Assembly (NCBI GenBank): GCA_934486915.1
Contig: CAKSRC010000002.1
Coordinates: 1 to 64,000 of the forward strand
DNA from: an uncultured Eubacteriales bacterium
Lineage (GTDB): Bacteria; Bacillota; Clostridia; Oscillospirales; Acutalibacteraceae
Direction: 5' to 3'
Length of the DNA stretch: 64,000 bases
A program made the position numbers and the translations under genes. Position 1 is the stretch's first letter. Each line of letters starts with the position of its first letter. This document shows, in pieces, positions 17,282 to 26,537 of the stretch. Under the pieces are notes generated by a model. That model made no database searches. It was not told where the DNA came from and was given only the letters and a program-made list of their open reading frames with translations.

Positions 17282-19384
17282 TTATTTATTTTGAGTTTGC
17301 TGTGATACAATACTATCCTCTTTATTAGATTGGGTCTTTTGAATCTTTTTTAGTAATTTAAAAAGATCAACTTGACTGTCATATAATCGGTCATCCTCAC
17401 TCTTTATTTTAACATATGACCCATCATTAAGACATACCCTAGCATTTTTATTATCTTTTAAAATAATATCTAATATTTTAAAGGTCCTGTTTTTTAAGTC
17501 TTGGTCTTCGATTGGAAAGATAAGTTCCACTCTTTTATTCAAGTTCCTTGGCATTAAATCTGCACTGCCCATATACACTTTAGGATCTCCTGCATTTTCA
17601 AATTTAAATATCCTGCTATGTTCTAAAAATCTTCCAACAATACTTGTTACACTTATGTTTTCACTAATTCCTTCTACGTTTGGTATTAGGCAGCAAATAC
17701 CTCTTACAATTAATTTTATTTCGACACCTGCTGCAGATGCCTTGTATAAAAGAGATATTATTTCATAGTCAACCAAGGAATTAACCTTTATAGTTATTCC
17801 ACTTTTAAGACCATTGTTAGCATTGTTGATTTCATTATTTATCATATTGATAAAAAACTTTCTCATGCCTAATGGTGCCACTATCATTTCGTTATATTCG
17901 GGGGGTCTTGAGTACCCGGTTAAAACATTAAAAAGTGACGATGCATCTACACCAAAAGATTCTTTGGCTGTAAAAACACCAATATCCGTATAAAGCTTAG
18001 CAGTCGAGTCATTATAATTTCCCGTACCCATATGAAGATACCTTCTTATTCCATCCTTTTCCCTGCGAACAACAAGGCAAATCTTACAATGAGTTTTAAG
18101 TCCTGCAAGACCATATATAACATGGCAGCCGGCTTTTTCTAATTTTTTGGCCCACAAAATATTGTTTTCTTCGTCAAATCTCGCCTTTAATTCAAGTAAA
18201 ACAGTCACTTGTTTACCATTTTCGGCAGCCTTAATCAAGGCTGAAATTATGGGTGAATGACCACTAACCCTATATAAAGTTTGCTTAATCGCCAATACAT
18301 TTTCATCTTCGGCAGCTTGTTTAATAAAGTTTATAACATAGTCAAAGCTTTCATATGGGTGGCAAAGCATCCTGTCTTTTTCTCTTATAGCCTTAAATAT
18401 ATCATTGCATCCCCAAAAGTCCGCAGGTGGATTAATAGGCTTAAATGCGGGGAATATTAAGTCATTCTTTTTATTTTCATCTGCAAATTTAGAAAGAAAT
18501 GTTAAATCTATAGGTCCATTTATTTCGTATATTTCTTTCTTTTCAATTTCAAGTACGCCTACTAAAAATTTTCTCGTTTCTTTATCGCATTTTTCTGTGA
18601 TTTCCAGTCTTACCGGGCGGCCTCGTTTTCTTTTCTTTATTGACTTTTCAATTTCAGTAAGTAAGTCATCCGTTTCTTCATCTATCTCCAAATCCGCATC
18701 CCTCGTAATCCTAAAAGCGCAACTTGCCTTTATCTCATGAAGTTCAAATAAATCACTCAATTTTTCAATTATTATGTCCTCTAAAAGTACAAAATTCTTT
18801 TCGGACTTAGTACCCGGAATTTTCAAAAACCTAGGTAAAATAGACGGTACTTGAACAACTGCGAAATAGGATTTTTCGTCTTTCTTTAGCCTAACGGCTA
18901 TATTTAAAGTTTTGTTTGCAAGAAACGGAAATGGTCTACTTACATCAACAGCCAATGGTGTCAATACCGGGAATAAAACCTTGTAAAAATAGTTGTTTAC
19001 AAATTTCTTTTGCTTATTGTCAAGCTCACTCACTTTTAGAAAATTAAAATGATTTTCCTTAAGCTTTGGAACTATATTTTCATGAAAACACTTATATTGA
19101 AGATTTGAAAAATGGTGAATCTTATCAGTAAGCTTTTCTAAAGTAGAGGATGGAGTAAGACCTGACATATCAGCTCTTGTAATTCCCGAATCAATTTGAT
19201 CCATTACTCCTGCCACTCTAACCATGAAAAATTCATCAAGGTTTGAGGCTGTTATCGATAAAAATCTTAACCTTTCCATAATAGGATTAGATTCCTCTAT
19301 AGCTTCTTCTAAAACTCTAAGGTTAAAATCCATCCAACTGAGTTCTCTATTATTGTATGGATATATATTCTTTTTCTCAATCAT
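17282..19384 (-). CDS. ppk1: Polyphosphate kinase 1
   Basis: Reversibly makes polyphosphate from ATP. All four domains of Ppk1 are recognisable in 700 residues: the N-terminal NRELSWMDFNLRVLEEA, the head domain, then the two phospholipase-D-like catalytic domains. The autophosphorylated histidine lies in GLKTHCKICLVVRR and the second catalytic histidine in GRFLEHSRIF. Its neighbours are a HAD phosphatase upstream and the phosphofructokinase downstream, with short gaps of 24 and 18 bases. Confidence 0.96.
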   Translation of the reverse strand: MIEKKNIYPYNNRELSWMDFNLRVLEEAIEESNPIMERLRFLSITASNLDEFFMVRVAGVMDQIDSGITRADMSGLTPSSTLEKLTDKIHHFSNLQYKCFHENIVPKLKENHFNFLKVSELDNKQKKFVNNYFYKVLFPVLTPLAVDVSRPFPFLANKTLNIAVRLKKDEKSYFAVVQVPSILPRFLKIPGTKSEKNFVLLEDIIIEKLSDLFELHEIKASCAFRITRDADLEIDEETDDLLTEIEKSIKKRKRGRPVRLEITEKCDKETRKFLVGVLEIEKKEIYEINGPIDLTFLSKFADENKKNDLIFPAFKPINPPADFWGCNDIFKAIREKDRMLCHPYESFDYVINFIKQAAEDENVLAIKQTLYRVSGHSPIISALIKAAENGKQVTVLLELKARFDEENNILWAKKLEKAGCHVIYGLAGLKTHCKICLVVRREKDGIRRYLHMGTGNYNDSTAKLYTDIGVFTAKESFGVDASSLFNVLTGYSRPPEYNEMIVAPLGMRKFFINMINNEINNANNGLKSGITIKVNSLVDYEIISLLYKASAAGVEIKLIVRGICCLIPNVEGISENISVTSIVGRFLEHSRIFKFENAGDPKVYMGSADLMPRNLNKRVELIFPIEDQDLKNRTFKILDIILKDNKNARVCLNDGSYVKIKSEDDRLYDSQVDLFKLLKKIQKTQSNKEDSIVSQQTQNK

Positions 19385-19408
19385 ATAAATCCTCCATAAC
19401 GATAAATT

Positions 19409-20224
19409 TTAAGATAAATATTTACTTTCTATATATTCAATTACATCTGCTACTGCGCCATCGTCACAAGAACAAACTACTATATCAGCGTGTTTTTTAA
19501 CATCTTCAGGTGCATCTTTGGTTGCTGCTCCTGTTCCTGCTATAGAAAACATCTCTATATCATTGTAGTAGTCTCCTACTGCAAAAGAATCTTCCTTTTT
19601 TATATTTAACATATTTAGCAGTTTCTCAAGAGCCATTCCTTTACTTATACCTTCGGGTAGCATCTCCAAAAATATATTTGAAGTCCTAACAAATCTAACT
19701 TGATTTACCTCAAGTGTAGATGCATATTCATCTACCTTGCTAATATCATCCTCGCTCATGGTAAATAAAATTTTATATATATCATCTTCTATATCCTCAA
19801 GCGACGTCATTTCATAAGGGAAATTCCCATTAGATATATGTGCCTTAACTTGATCATTTAAATTAATTATATTGATTTTATCTTTAGTAATAGCCTCTAT
19901 ACCTATATTAGGAAACTGTTTATGGATTACCTTAACATACTCAAGACTTTCCTTTGAAATAGCTTTTTCCCAAATTATTTTGTCTTTTTCAAAGTCATAT
20001 ATAAACGAGCCATTTACGAACAATCCCGGCGCATTTGTCTTTACAATTTCATGATATTGTCTTGCCGAAACTATAGGTCTTCCCGAAGCTATACAAAAGA
20101 TTCCTCCTGCATTTTTAAATCTCTCTATAGCATCTATATTCCTTTGCGGGATTTTAAAATCTCTACCTATCAAAGTTCCGTCTATATCTGAAGCCAAGAT
20201 TACATTTTCAAGCGGTTTTTTCAT
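19409..20224 (-). CDS. Cof-type HAD-IIB hydrolase
   Basis: A 271-residue phosphatase of the HAD superfamily, IIB cap type. Motif I is ILASDIDGTLI and motif IV is FAVGDYYNDIEMF. Such proteins dephosphorylate sugar phosphates, flavin or pyridoxal phosphate, and the substrate cannot be predicted. It lies in the operon between the pseudouridine synthase and ppk1, 24 bases from ppk1. Confidence 0.9.
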   Translation of the reverse strand: MKKPLENVILASDIDGTLIGRDFKIPQRNIDAIERFKNAGGIFCIASGRPIVSARQYHEIVKTNAPGLFVNGSFIYDFEKDKIIWEKAISKESLEYVKVIHKQFPNIGIEAITKDKINIINLNDQVKAHISNGNFPYEMTSLEDIEDDIYKILFTMSEDDISKVDEYASTLEVNQVRFVRTSNIFLEMLPEGISKGMALEKLLNMLNIKKEDSFAVGDYYNDIEMFSIAGTGAATKDAPEDVKKHADIVVCSCDDGAVADVIEYIESKYLS

Positions 20225-20239
20225 AATTTCTCCTTACTG

Positions 20240-21169
20240 TCAATCAACCTTAAGCTTGCCAAGAAAGTTTTTAAAATAATAGGGTAATTGACTTTCGATT
20301 TCTATATATCTTCCATCTCTAGGATGATTAAATCCTATAAGTTTGGCATGCAAGCATTGCCCCCCTAACCCCAAATCAGGTTTTTTAGGAGCATAAACCA
20401 AATCCCCTGCAAGAGGATGGCCTATGTAAGACATATGTACCCTTATTTGATGAGTTCTTCCTGTCTCAAGTCTTAACCTTAAATGTGTAAAGTCTTTATA
20501 TCTTGTTATAACCCTATAATGAGTTATTGCAGGCTTAGAATTCTTATCAGTAACCGCCATCTTTTTTCTATCAAATTTACTCCTACCTATGGGCGCATTT
20601 ATTGTCCCCTCATCATTTTTAAATCCTCCATAAACCACTGCTTCATACTCTCGTCTAAAGCTATGCACTTTTATTTGTTCTGCAAGGTTTTTATGAGCAA
20701 AATCATTCTTTGCAACAATTAAAAGTCCGCTTGTATCCTTGTCAATCCTATGGACAATCCCGGGACGGATTTCTCCATTTATACCGGAAAGAGATCCCTT
20801 ACAATAGTATAAGAGAGCATTAACAAGTGTTCCTTCATAGTTTCCCGCAGCAGGATGTACAACCATGCCTTTTTGCTTGTTTACTACAAGTAAGTCATCA
20901 TCCTCATAAGCAATTTCAATGGGTATATCTTGAGGGACAGCTTGGATTAGTGCAGGTTCAGGTATAACCACTCTTATTTGATCGCAAAGCTTAACTTTAT
21001 AGCTGCTAGATATTATTCTTTCATTTACGTATACATTGCCACTTTCTATTAATTTTTGGATAGCGGACCTGGTAATATCCTCAATTTCCTCCGCAAGAAA
21101 TTTATCTATTCTCACCTTTGTATCTTTTTGTACAGTTATATTTTTAATTTCGGCCAAAATATCCCCCAC
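20240..21169 (-). CDS. RluA/RluD family pseudouridine synthase
   Basis: Isomerises uridine in rRNA or tRNA. An N-terminal S4 RNA-binding domain (about residues 17-65) is followed by the catalytic domain with HRIDKDTSGLLIVAKN, whose Asp is the nucleophile, and TGRTHQIRVH. The 309-residue length and the position next to lspA match the RluD-type protein (YlyB in Bacillus), which modifies 23S rRNA. Confidence 0.93.
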   Translation of the reverse strand: MGDILAEIKNITVQKDTKVRIDKFLAEEIEDITRSAIQKLIESGNVYVNERIISSSYKVKLCDQIRVVIPEPALIQAVPQDIPIEIAYEDDDLLVVNKQKGMVVHPAAGNYEGTLVNALLYYCKGSLSGINGEIRPGIVHRIDKDTSGLLIVAKNDFAHKNLAEQIKVHSFRREYEAVVYGGFKNDEGTINAPIGRSKFDRKKMAVTDKNSKPAITHYRVITRYKDFTHLRLRLETGRTHQIRVHMSYIGHPLAGDLVYAPKKPDLGLGGQCLHAKLIGFNHPRDGRYIEIESQLPYYFKNFLGKLKVD

Positions 21170-21176
21170 TAAATTA

Positions 21177-21641
21177 TTATTTTTTTACCTTATCCTTATC
21201 CTCTAAAAAAAACACTATATAAATCATCAAAAGTATTGCACCTAAGGATATACAATAATCCGCAAAATTGCAAATTGCCGGGAAAAATGACCATCTTATA
21301 TAATCCACAACATAGCCCAAGAATATTCTATCTATTAGGTTTCCTATTCCTCCTCCAATTATTAAGGTGGAGGAAACTAAAAATAACTTATTTTTTATCT
21401 TCTTTGCAAAAAGCAAATATAAAACAAAGGCTATTGCTATAAATGTAAATGAAATAAATATCCACCTTTGATTAGCAAATATTCCAAAAGCTGCGCCTTC
21501 ATTTTCGACATATATTAAATCCAATAGATTACTTATAACCGTTACACTGCCTATAGGCTTAAGAAAAGCGATAGATAGATGCTTCAACACTTGGTCTATT
21601 ACAACAATTAAAAAAGAGAAAACTAAAACTAAAATCGTCAA
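21177..21641 (-). CDS. lspA: Lipoprotein signal peptidase LspA
   Basis: Signal peptidase II, an integral membrane aspartic protease that removes lipoprotein signal peptides. There are four membrane segments. The conserved YVENEGAAFGIF and GGIGNLIDRIFLGYVVDYI contain the two catalytic aspartates. I put the start at TTG 21641 (154 residues): AGGG lies 8 bases before it and LspA proteins normally begin close to the first membrane helix. A longer reading from 21701 would run through the hairpin terminator behind ileS. Confidence 0.9.
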   Translation of the reverse strand: MTILVLVFSFLIVVIDQVLKHLSIAFLKPIGSVTVISNLLDLIYVENEGAAFGIFANQRWIFISFTFIAIAFVLYLLFAKKIKNKLFLVSSTLIIGGGIGNLIDRIFLGYVVDYIRWSFFPAICNFADYCISLGAILLMIYIVFFLEDKDKVKK

Positions 21642-21680
21642 GTATTTCACCCTTTCAACAATATTAAACGAACTGAAAAC

Positions 21681-21706
21681 GCGGTGTATCAAAATAGACA
21701 CACCGC
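21681..21706 (-). terminator. Hairpin between ileS and lspA
   Basis: On the minus strand GCGGTGT (21706-21700) pairs with ACACCGC (21687-21681) and is followed by GTTTTC. It lies just after the ileS stop and before lspA, so it would at least attenuate the long operon here and split it into an upstream and a downstream unit. Confidence 0.6.
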
Positions 21707-21717
21707 ATCCCCAAAAA

Positions 21718-24510
21718 TTATTCTAATATAGACGCGCAGCGGGCACATAATGTAGGATGTTGTTCATTTTTTCCTACTGTATCACTATATATCCAACAAC
21801 GTTCACATTTTTCTCCGTCGGCATGGGTTATAGTCAATGAAAGATCTTTTACCTTTTCTGCCTTAAACTTACCTTCGCCTTCGCTTAGAACCTCAATATC
21901 TGAAACAATAAATATAGCTTTTAATTCTTCAAGCGAGGATTTAATAAACTCATATGCTTCACCATCAGCATAAAGAGTAACCTTAGCATCTAGAGATGAG
22001 CCAATAATTTTCTCACTTCTTGCTAATTCAAGGGCTTTTTGAACATCTTCACGCAAATTATGGATACAATCCCAATATCCAATAAACTCATCGTCAACTT
22101 CAATGTTTATAAGTTCCGGCATTTGGTTCAATATAACATTGCTTGCTACTTCTTTATTACTATGCGGCATCTCGCTCCAAATTTCCTCTGAAGTATAGGC
22201 CAGAATAGGAGAAAGTAAACGAGTCATTGCGTTTAAAATAATATATATTGTAGTTTGGGCAGCACGCCTTGATTTGCTGTCTGCTTTTTCAACATACAAT
22301 CTATCCTTTAATATATCCAAATAGAAGTTGGACATATCAACTACGCAGAAATTTCTAACTGCATGATAAACCAAATGGAACTCAAAGTTGTCGTAAGCTT
22401 CCCTTACCTTTTTATTTAATTCATCTAATTTATATAAAGCCCATTTATCTATAGGTTGAATTTCCTCTAAAGAAACCATATTTTCATTAGGATCAAAGTC
22501 AAACAAGTTTCCTAGAATATACCTTGCCGTATTCCTAATTTTTCTATATGATTCGGATAATTGCTTCAATATATCCTTAGATATTCTAATGTCGGCATGA
22601 TAATCTGAAGACGCTACCCACAACCTTAGAATATCAGCACCATATTCATCTATGACCTCTTTTGGAGCCATACCATTGCCAAGAGATTTGGATTGCTTTC
22701 TTCCTTCACCATCGACAACCCATCCATGGGTTACGACTGTCTTATAAGGAGCTCTTCCACCCGTAGCTACTGAAGTCAATAGCGATGATTGGAACCATCC
22801 TCTATATTGATCGGCACCCTCTAAATATAGATCTGCCGGCCAATGTAAATACGGCCTTTGACCGCAGACAGCTGCATGGCTAACCCCGGAATCAAACCAT
22901 ACATCCATAATATCCTTTTCCTTGGTAAATGATTCTGAAGAACACTTTTTGCACTTTGTCCCTGCAGGAAGAATTTCAGAAGCTTCTCTTGTAAACCAAG
23001 CGTCTGAACCTTCTTCTCTAAATAGGTCGGCAACTTTAAGCATTACTTCCTTATCAATTAGTGGTTCACCACAATCTTTGCAGAAGAATATCGGGATTGG
23101 AACACCCCATTTACGCTGCCTTGAGATGCACCAGTCTTTTCTATCCTTAACCATAGATGAAATTCTGTCCTCACCCCAAGCAGGAACCCAATTTACGTCC
23201 TTTATTGCCTCCAATGCTTTTTCCTTAAAATTATCTATAGAGCAGAACCATTGCTCAGTAGCTCTAAATATAACAGGTTTTTTGCATCTCCAGCAATGAG
23301 GGTATTGGTGCTCTATCTTTTCAAGAGCAAATAATGCTCCTATTTTATCAAGATGTTCTGCAATTGGTTTGTTGGCTTCCTCAGTAGAAAGTCCCTCAAA
23401 TATTCCTGCTTCACTTGTTAACTTTCCTTCTGCATCAACGGGTACGACGATAGGAAGGTTAGGATAATTTCTGCATACTTCAAAGTCCTCTATACCATGA
23501 CCCGGTGCAGTATGAACGCATCCTGTTCCACTCTCGAGGGTAACATGATCGCCAACAATAACTAAAGATTCTCTATCTAAAAACGGATGTTTAACCTTCA
23601 TCTTTTCAAGCTCTGAACCTTTAAAAGTAGCGACAACTTCATAGTCCTCTTTACCTGCTGCCTTCATACACTTTTCATATAGTTCTTCGGCCATAACATA
23701 GAACTCATTGCCGCATTTTATTAAGGAGTAGTTAAAGTTAGGACCTACACAAATAGCAACGTTTGCAGGTAAAGTCCATGTTGTTGTTGTCCAAATTACA
23801 AAGTAGGTATTATCAAGCTTAGCACCTTTTGTCCTAAATTTTGCAAAATCCGAAACAACTTTAAATTTTACATAAATAGAATGGCATTTATCCTCAGAAT
23901 ATTCGATTTCTGCTTCAGCCAAAGCTGTTTTGCAGTCTGAACACCAATATACAGGTTTAAGTCCTTTATAAATATACCCCTTAGAAGCCATTTCAGCAAA
24001 TATCTCTATTTGTTTTGCCTCGAATTCCTTCTTTAAGGTTATATAAGGGTTATTCCATTCACCGATAGCACCTAAGCGTTTAAATTGATTTCTTTGGTCA
24101 TCAATATAGCCCATTACAAACTCGCGACATATATTTCTAAGTTCAACATCAGAAATATCAGTAGAGTTGCTAACGCCGGCTTTTGCTCTTGCTTTTAGCT
24201 CAGTAGGCAAGCCGTGAGTATCCCATCCTGGCACAAACGGAGCCTTAAACCCTGCCATGTTTTTATATCTTACAACAAAGTCCTTTAATATTTTGTTAAG
24301 CGCTGTCCCTAAATGAATATCACCATTTGCATAAGGAGGACCATCATGAAGCACATAAAGAGGTTTGCCTTCATTTTGATCCATAAGTTTTTCATATAAT
24401 TTGTCTTCTTCCCATTTTTCAAGCATTTGGGGCTCTTTTTTAGTAAGCCCCGCACGCATTGAAAATTTTGTTTTAGGAAGATTCAATGTATTATTAAAAT
24501 CATTAGCCAT
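21718..24510 (-). CDS. ileS: Isoleucyl-tRNA synthetase
   Basis: Class I synthetase of 930 residues, bacterial type with a C-terminal zinc finger (CERCWIY ... CARC). The HIGH motif appears as GDIHLGTALNK near residue 70. The second signature reads KQSKS, with Gln where KMSKS has Met; the ATP-contacting lysines and serines are kept. The CP1 editing domain is present. The gene follows divIVA after 28 bases, so there is no room for its own T-box leader and its expression must come from the upstream operon. The order sepF-divIVA-ileS-lspA resembles the Bacillus ylm-divIVA-ileS-lspA region. Confidence 0.96.
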   Translation of the reverse strand: MANDFNNTLNLPKTKFSMRAGLTKKEPQMLEKWEEDKLYEKLMDQNEGKPLYVLHDGPPYANGDIHLGTALNKILKDFVVRYKNMAGFKAPFVPGWDTHGLPTELKARAKAGVSNSTDISDVELRNICREFVMGYIDDQRNQFKRLGAIGEWNNPYITLKKEFEAKQIEIFAEMASKGYIYKGLKPVYWCSDCKTALAEAEIEYSEDKCHSIYVKFKVVSDFAKFRTKGAKLDNTYFVIWTTTTWTLPANVAICVGPNFNYSLIKCGNEFYVMAEELYEKCMKAAGKEDYEVVATFKGSELEKMKVKHPFLDRESLVIVGDHVTLESGTGCVHTAPGHGIEDFEVCRNYPNLPIVVPVDAEGKLTSEAGIFEGLSTEEANKPIAEHLDKIGALFALEKIEHQYPHCWRCKKPVIFRATEQWFCSIDNFKEKALEAIKDVNWVPAWGEDRISSMVKDRKDWCISRQRKWGVPIPIFFCKDCGEPLIDKEVMLKVADLFREEGSDAWFTREASEILPAGTKCKKCSSESFTKEKDIMDVWFDSGVSHAAVCGQRPYLHWPADLYLEGADQYRGWFQSSLLTSVATGGRAPYKTVVTHGWVVDGEGRKQSKSLGNGMAPKEVIDEYGADILRLWVASSDYHADIRISKDILKQLSESYRKIRNTARYILGNLFDFDPNENMVSLEEIQPIDKWALYKLDELNKKVREAYDNFEFHLVYHAVRNFCVVDMSNFYLDILKDRLYVEKADSKSRRAAQTTIYIILNAMTRLLSPILAYTSEEIWSEMPHSNKEVASNVILNQMPELINIEVDDEFIGYWDCIHNLREDVQKALELARSEKIIGSSLDAKVTLYADGEAYEFIKSSLEELKAIFIVSDIEVLSEGEGKFKAEKVKDLSLTITHADGEKCERCWIYSDTVGKNEQHPTLCARCASILE

Positions 24511-24538
24511 AAAACATTTCCTTTTGATTTAGTTTATT

Positions 24539-25285
24539 TTAAAATTTGTCGAAAAGATCTAGAGGGGATTCATCATCTGAATCGGTATCTCCACTAATAT
24601 CATAGTTCTCACCAAATTTAAGCTTTTGAGATTTATTACCACGATTATGAGTATTTTTTCTATTTGATCTAGATTTAATTTCTTTTACATCCAAGTCTAA
24701 CTCTACATCTTCTACATCTTCGGTTTCCGAATCATCCTTTTCTTCAACGCTGCTATTTCTATTTATTTTCGCATTGATTTCGGTCAAATTCTCTTTCGCC
24801 TTAGTTATATTAGGGGCTTGGATGCTTTTTTTAGTATTAGATGCCGGCAATGAATCCAATAACTTTAAGTGTTCTTTATAAATACTTATAATTTTTTTCT
24901 TAAAATCGGAAATTTCAGATTTCAAAGTATCAAATTGAGAATTTGCAATTTGTACTTTCATTTCAGATTCATTTATGATTTTCTCAGCCTCAATTTTTGC
25001 TTCCTCTATGATAGAGTCTGCCTTAAACTTAGCTTCTTTGACTGAAGCCTCAGAAACCTTTTCAGCTTTTAAAAATGCATTTTTAAAGGCATTCTCATCT
25101 TCTTTATAGCCTTCAAGCTGCTTAGACAATTTTTCTAATTTTTTTTCTAATTCTCGATTTTGATCTAATAAATCCTGAAAGGAATCCTGGATATCGTCTA
25201 TAAATGTATCAACATCATCAGTACGATATCCTCCTATTGTAGATTTTCTAAAAGTTGCATATTTTATATCATCAAGTGTTACCAT
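24539..25285 (-). CDS. divIVA: DivIVA domain protein
   Basis: Coiled-coil cell pole and septum marker, 248 residues. The N-terminal lipid-binding domain starts TLDDIKYATFRKSTIGGYRT and is followed by a coiled coil from about residue 35 to 145. The C-terminal 90 residues are acidic, low complexity and probably disordered, longer than in Bacillus DivIVA. It stands directly between sepF and ileS. YlmF/G/H genes that often separate sepF and divIVA are missing. Confidence 0.88.
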   Translation of the reverse strand: MVTLDDIKYATFRKSTIGGYRTDDVDTFIDDIQDSFQDLLDQNRELEKKLEKLSKQLEGYKEDENAFKNAFLKAEKVSEASVKEAKFKADSIIEEAKIEAEKIINESEMKVQIANSQFDTLKSEISDFKKKIISIYKEHLKLLDSLPASNTKKSIQAPNITKAKENLTEINAKINRNSSVEEKDDSETEDVEDVELDLDVKEIKSRSNRKNTHNRGNKSQKLKFGENYDISGDTDSDDESPLDLFDKF

Positions 25286-25323
25286 AGTTGCTTGCTCCCT
25301 TCAAAAGCCAAAAGTAGTCTAAA

Positions 25324-25788
25324 TTAAAAATAGTTAATATTAGAGTCGTTAGATTCCAGTGCTTCTTCACCGGTCATATCTACATTGTAAGAAGTAATTA
25401 TGAAAGTATCAGTTGCTACCCTTTTTATTTTTCCGTTATTTGCATAAGCTACTCCACTTAAAAAGTCTATTATTCTTCTGGATACATCGCTTTCTGCATT
25501 TTCAAGGTTTAAAACAACTGTATGCATTTTTAAAAGTTCATCGGCAATTGCCCTTGTTTCTTGACCAAATTTCTCCGGTTTAAATAGAACCACTTGAAGC
25601 TTTGATGAATTTCTCAAGTTTACCACCTTTTCCTTTGGTTCAGGGTTAACCGAACTCTTATTATATTCAGCATTAGGTTCAGCATACTCTTCCCCTTCAT
25701 CGTATTCCTCATTTTCCATTTCTTCGTACTCGTATTCATCCTCCGGCGGAGTCCACATTTCTTTAAACTTTTGAACAAAACCTGACAT
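25324..25788 (-). CDS. sepF: Cell division protein SepF
   Basis: FtsZ-bundling protein of 154 residues. The first helix MSGFVQKFKEMW would bind membrane, followed by an acidic linker rich in Glu and Tyr (15-50) and the SepF core (about 62-140) containing PEKFGQETRAIADELLK and FLSGVAYANNGKI. It is encoded between yggS and divIVA, the standard division cluster. Confidence 0.94.
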   Translation of the reverse strand: MSGFVQKFKEMWTPPEDEYEYEEMENEEYDEGEEYAEPNAEYNKSSVNPEPKEKVVNLRNSSKLQVVLFKPEKFGQETRAIADELLKMHTVVLNLENAESDVSRRIIDFLSGVAYANNGKIKRVATDTFIITSYNVDMTGEEALESNDSNINYF

Positions 25789-25808
25789 AATTATACCTCC
25801 TAAATTAT

Positions 25809-26537
25809 TTACTTTCTACTTCCAAATAAAAATGAGCCAATCCTTATAACTGAAGCGCCCTCAAGTATGGCCTCATAATAATCATTTGACATACCCATAG
25901 ATAGTACATCCATAATACCATTATCTAACTTTTTTTGCTTAATGTCAATAAACAATTTGTAAATTTGTGAGAAGTATTTTCTACTATCCTCTTTTTTTGT
26001 ACAAACTGGAGGTATAGCCATCAATCCTCTTATGTTTATATTATCAATTAAGGACATTTGTTCAAAAATACTTTCCAACTCTTCAGGAAATACTCCGGAT
26101 TTATTCTCTTCTCTTCCAATATTGACTTCAATCAATACATCAGTTTTTACATCATTGTCCTTTGAGTATGACGCTATTTCATTTGCAAGCTCTATAGAAT
26201 CAACTGACTCTATCATTGAAACCTTTCCAACTATTTTTTTGACTTTATTTCTTTGTAAATGTCCTATAAAATGTATATCAATATTTTCTTTATTGATACC
26301 ATCATATTTTTCTAAGAGCTCTTGAACTCTATTTTCCCCTATTAAATTTACTCCTAAACTTATAGCGTGATTTATAAGTTCGGGTTCAACAGTTTTGGTA
26401 GCAGCAAGAAGTTTTATATTGCTTGGGTCCCTGGATGCCTCAAATGCCGCTTGATTTATACGTTCTCTCACTACCTTTAGATTTTCTTCCAAATCATGTT
26501 TTCTTTTATTTAGTATATCATTTGATAATTCTGCCAT
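25809..26537 (-). CDS. YggS/PLPBP family pyridoxal phosphate homeostasis protein
   Basis: Single-domain PLP-binding TIM-barrel protein (YlmE in Bacillus), 242 residues. The PLP lysine is in KLLAATKTVEPELI, and IGENRVQELLEKY, HFIGHLQRNK and LSMGMSNDYYEAI are typical family blocks. It controls vitamin B6 pools rather than catalysing a known reaction. Its start overlaps the end of the adaptor-like gene by 20 bases. Confidence 0.93.
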   Translation of the reverse strand: MAELSNDILNKRKHDLEENLKVVRERINQAAFEASRDPSNIKLLAATKTVEPELINHAISLGVNLIGENRVQELLEKYDGINKENIDIHFIGHLQRNKVKKIVGKVSMIESVDSIELANEIASYSKDNDVKTDVLIEVNIGREENKSGVFPEELESIFEQMSLIDNINIRGLMAIPPVCTKKEDSRKYFSQIYKLFIDIKQKKLDNGIMDVLSMGMSNDYYEAILEGASVIRIGSFLFGSRK

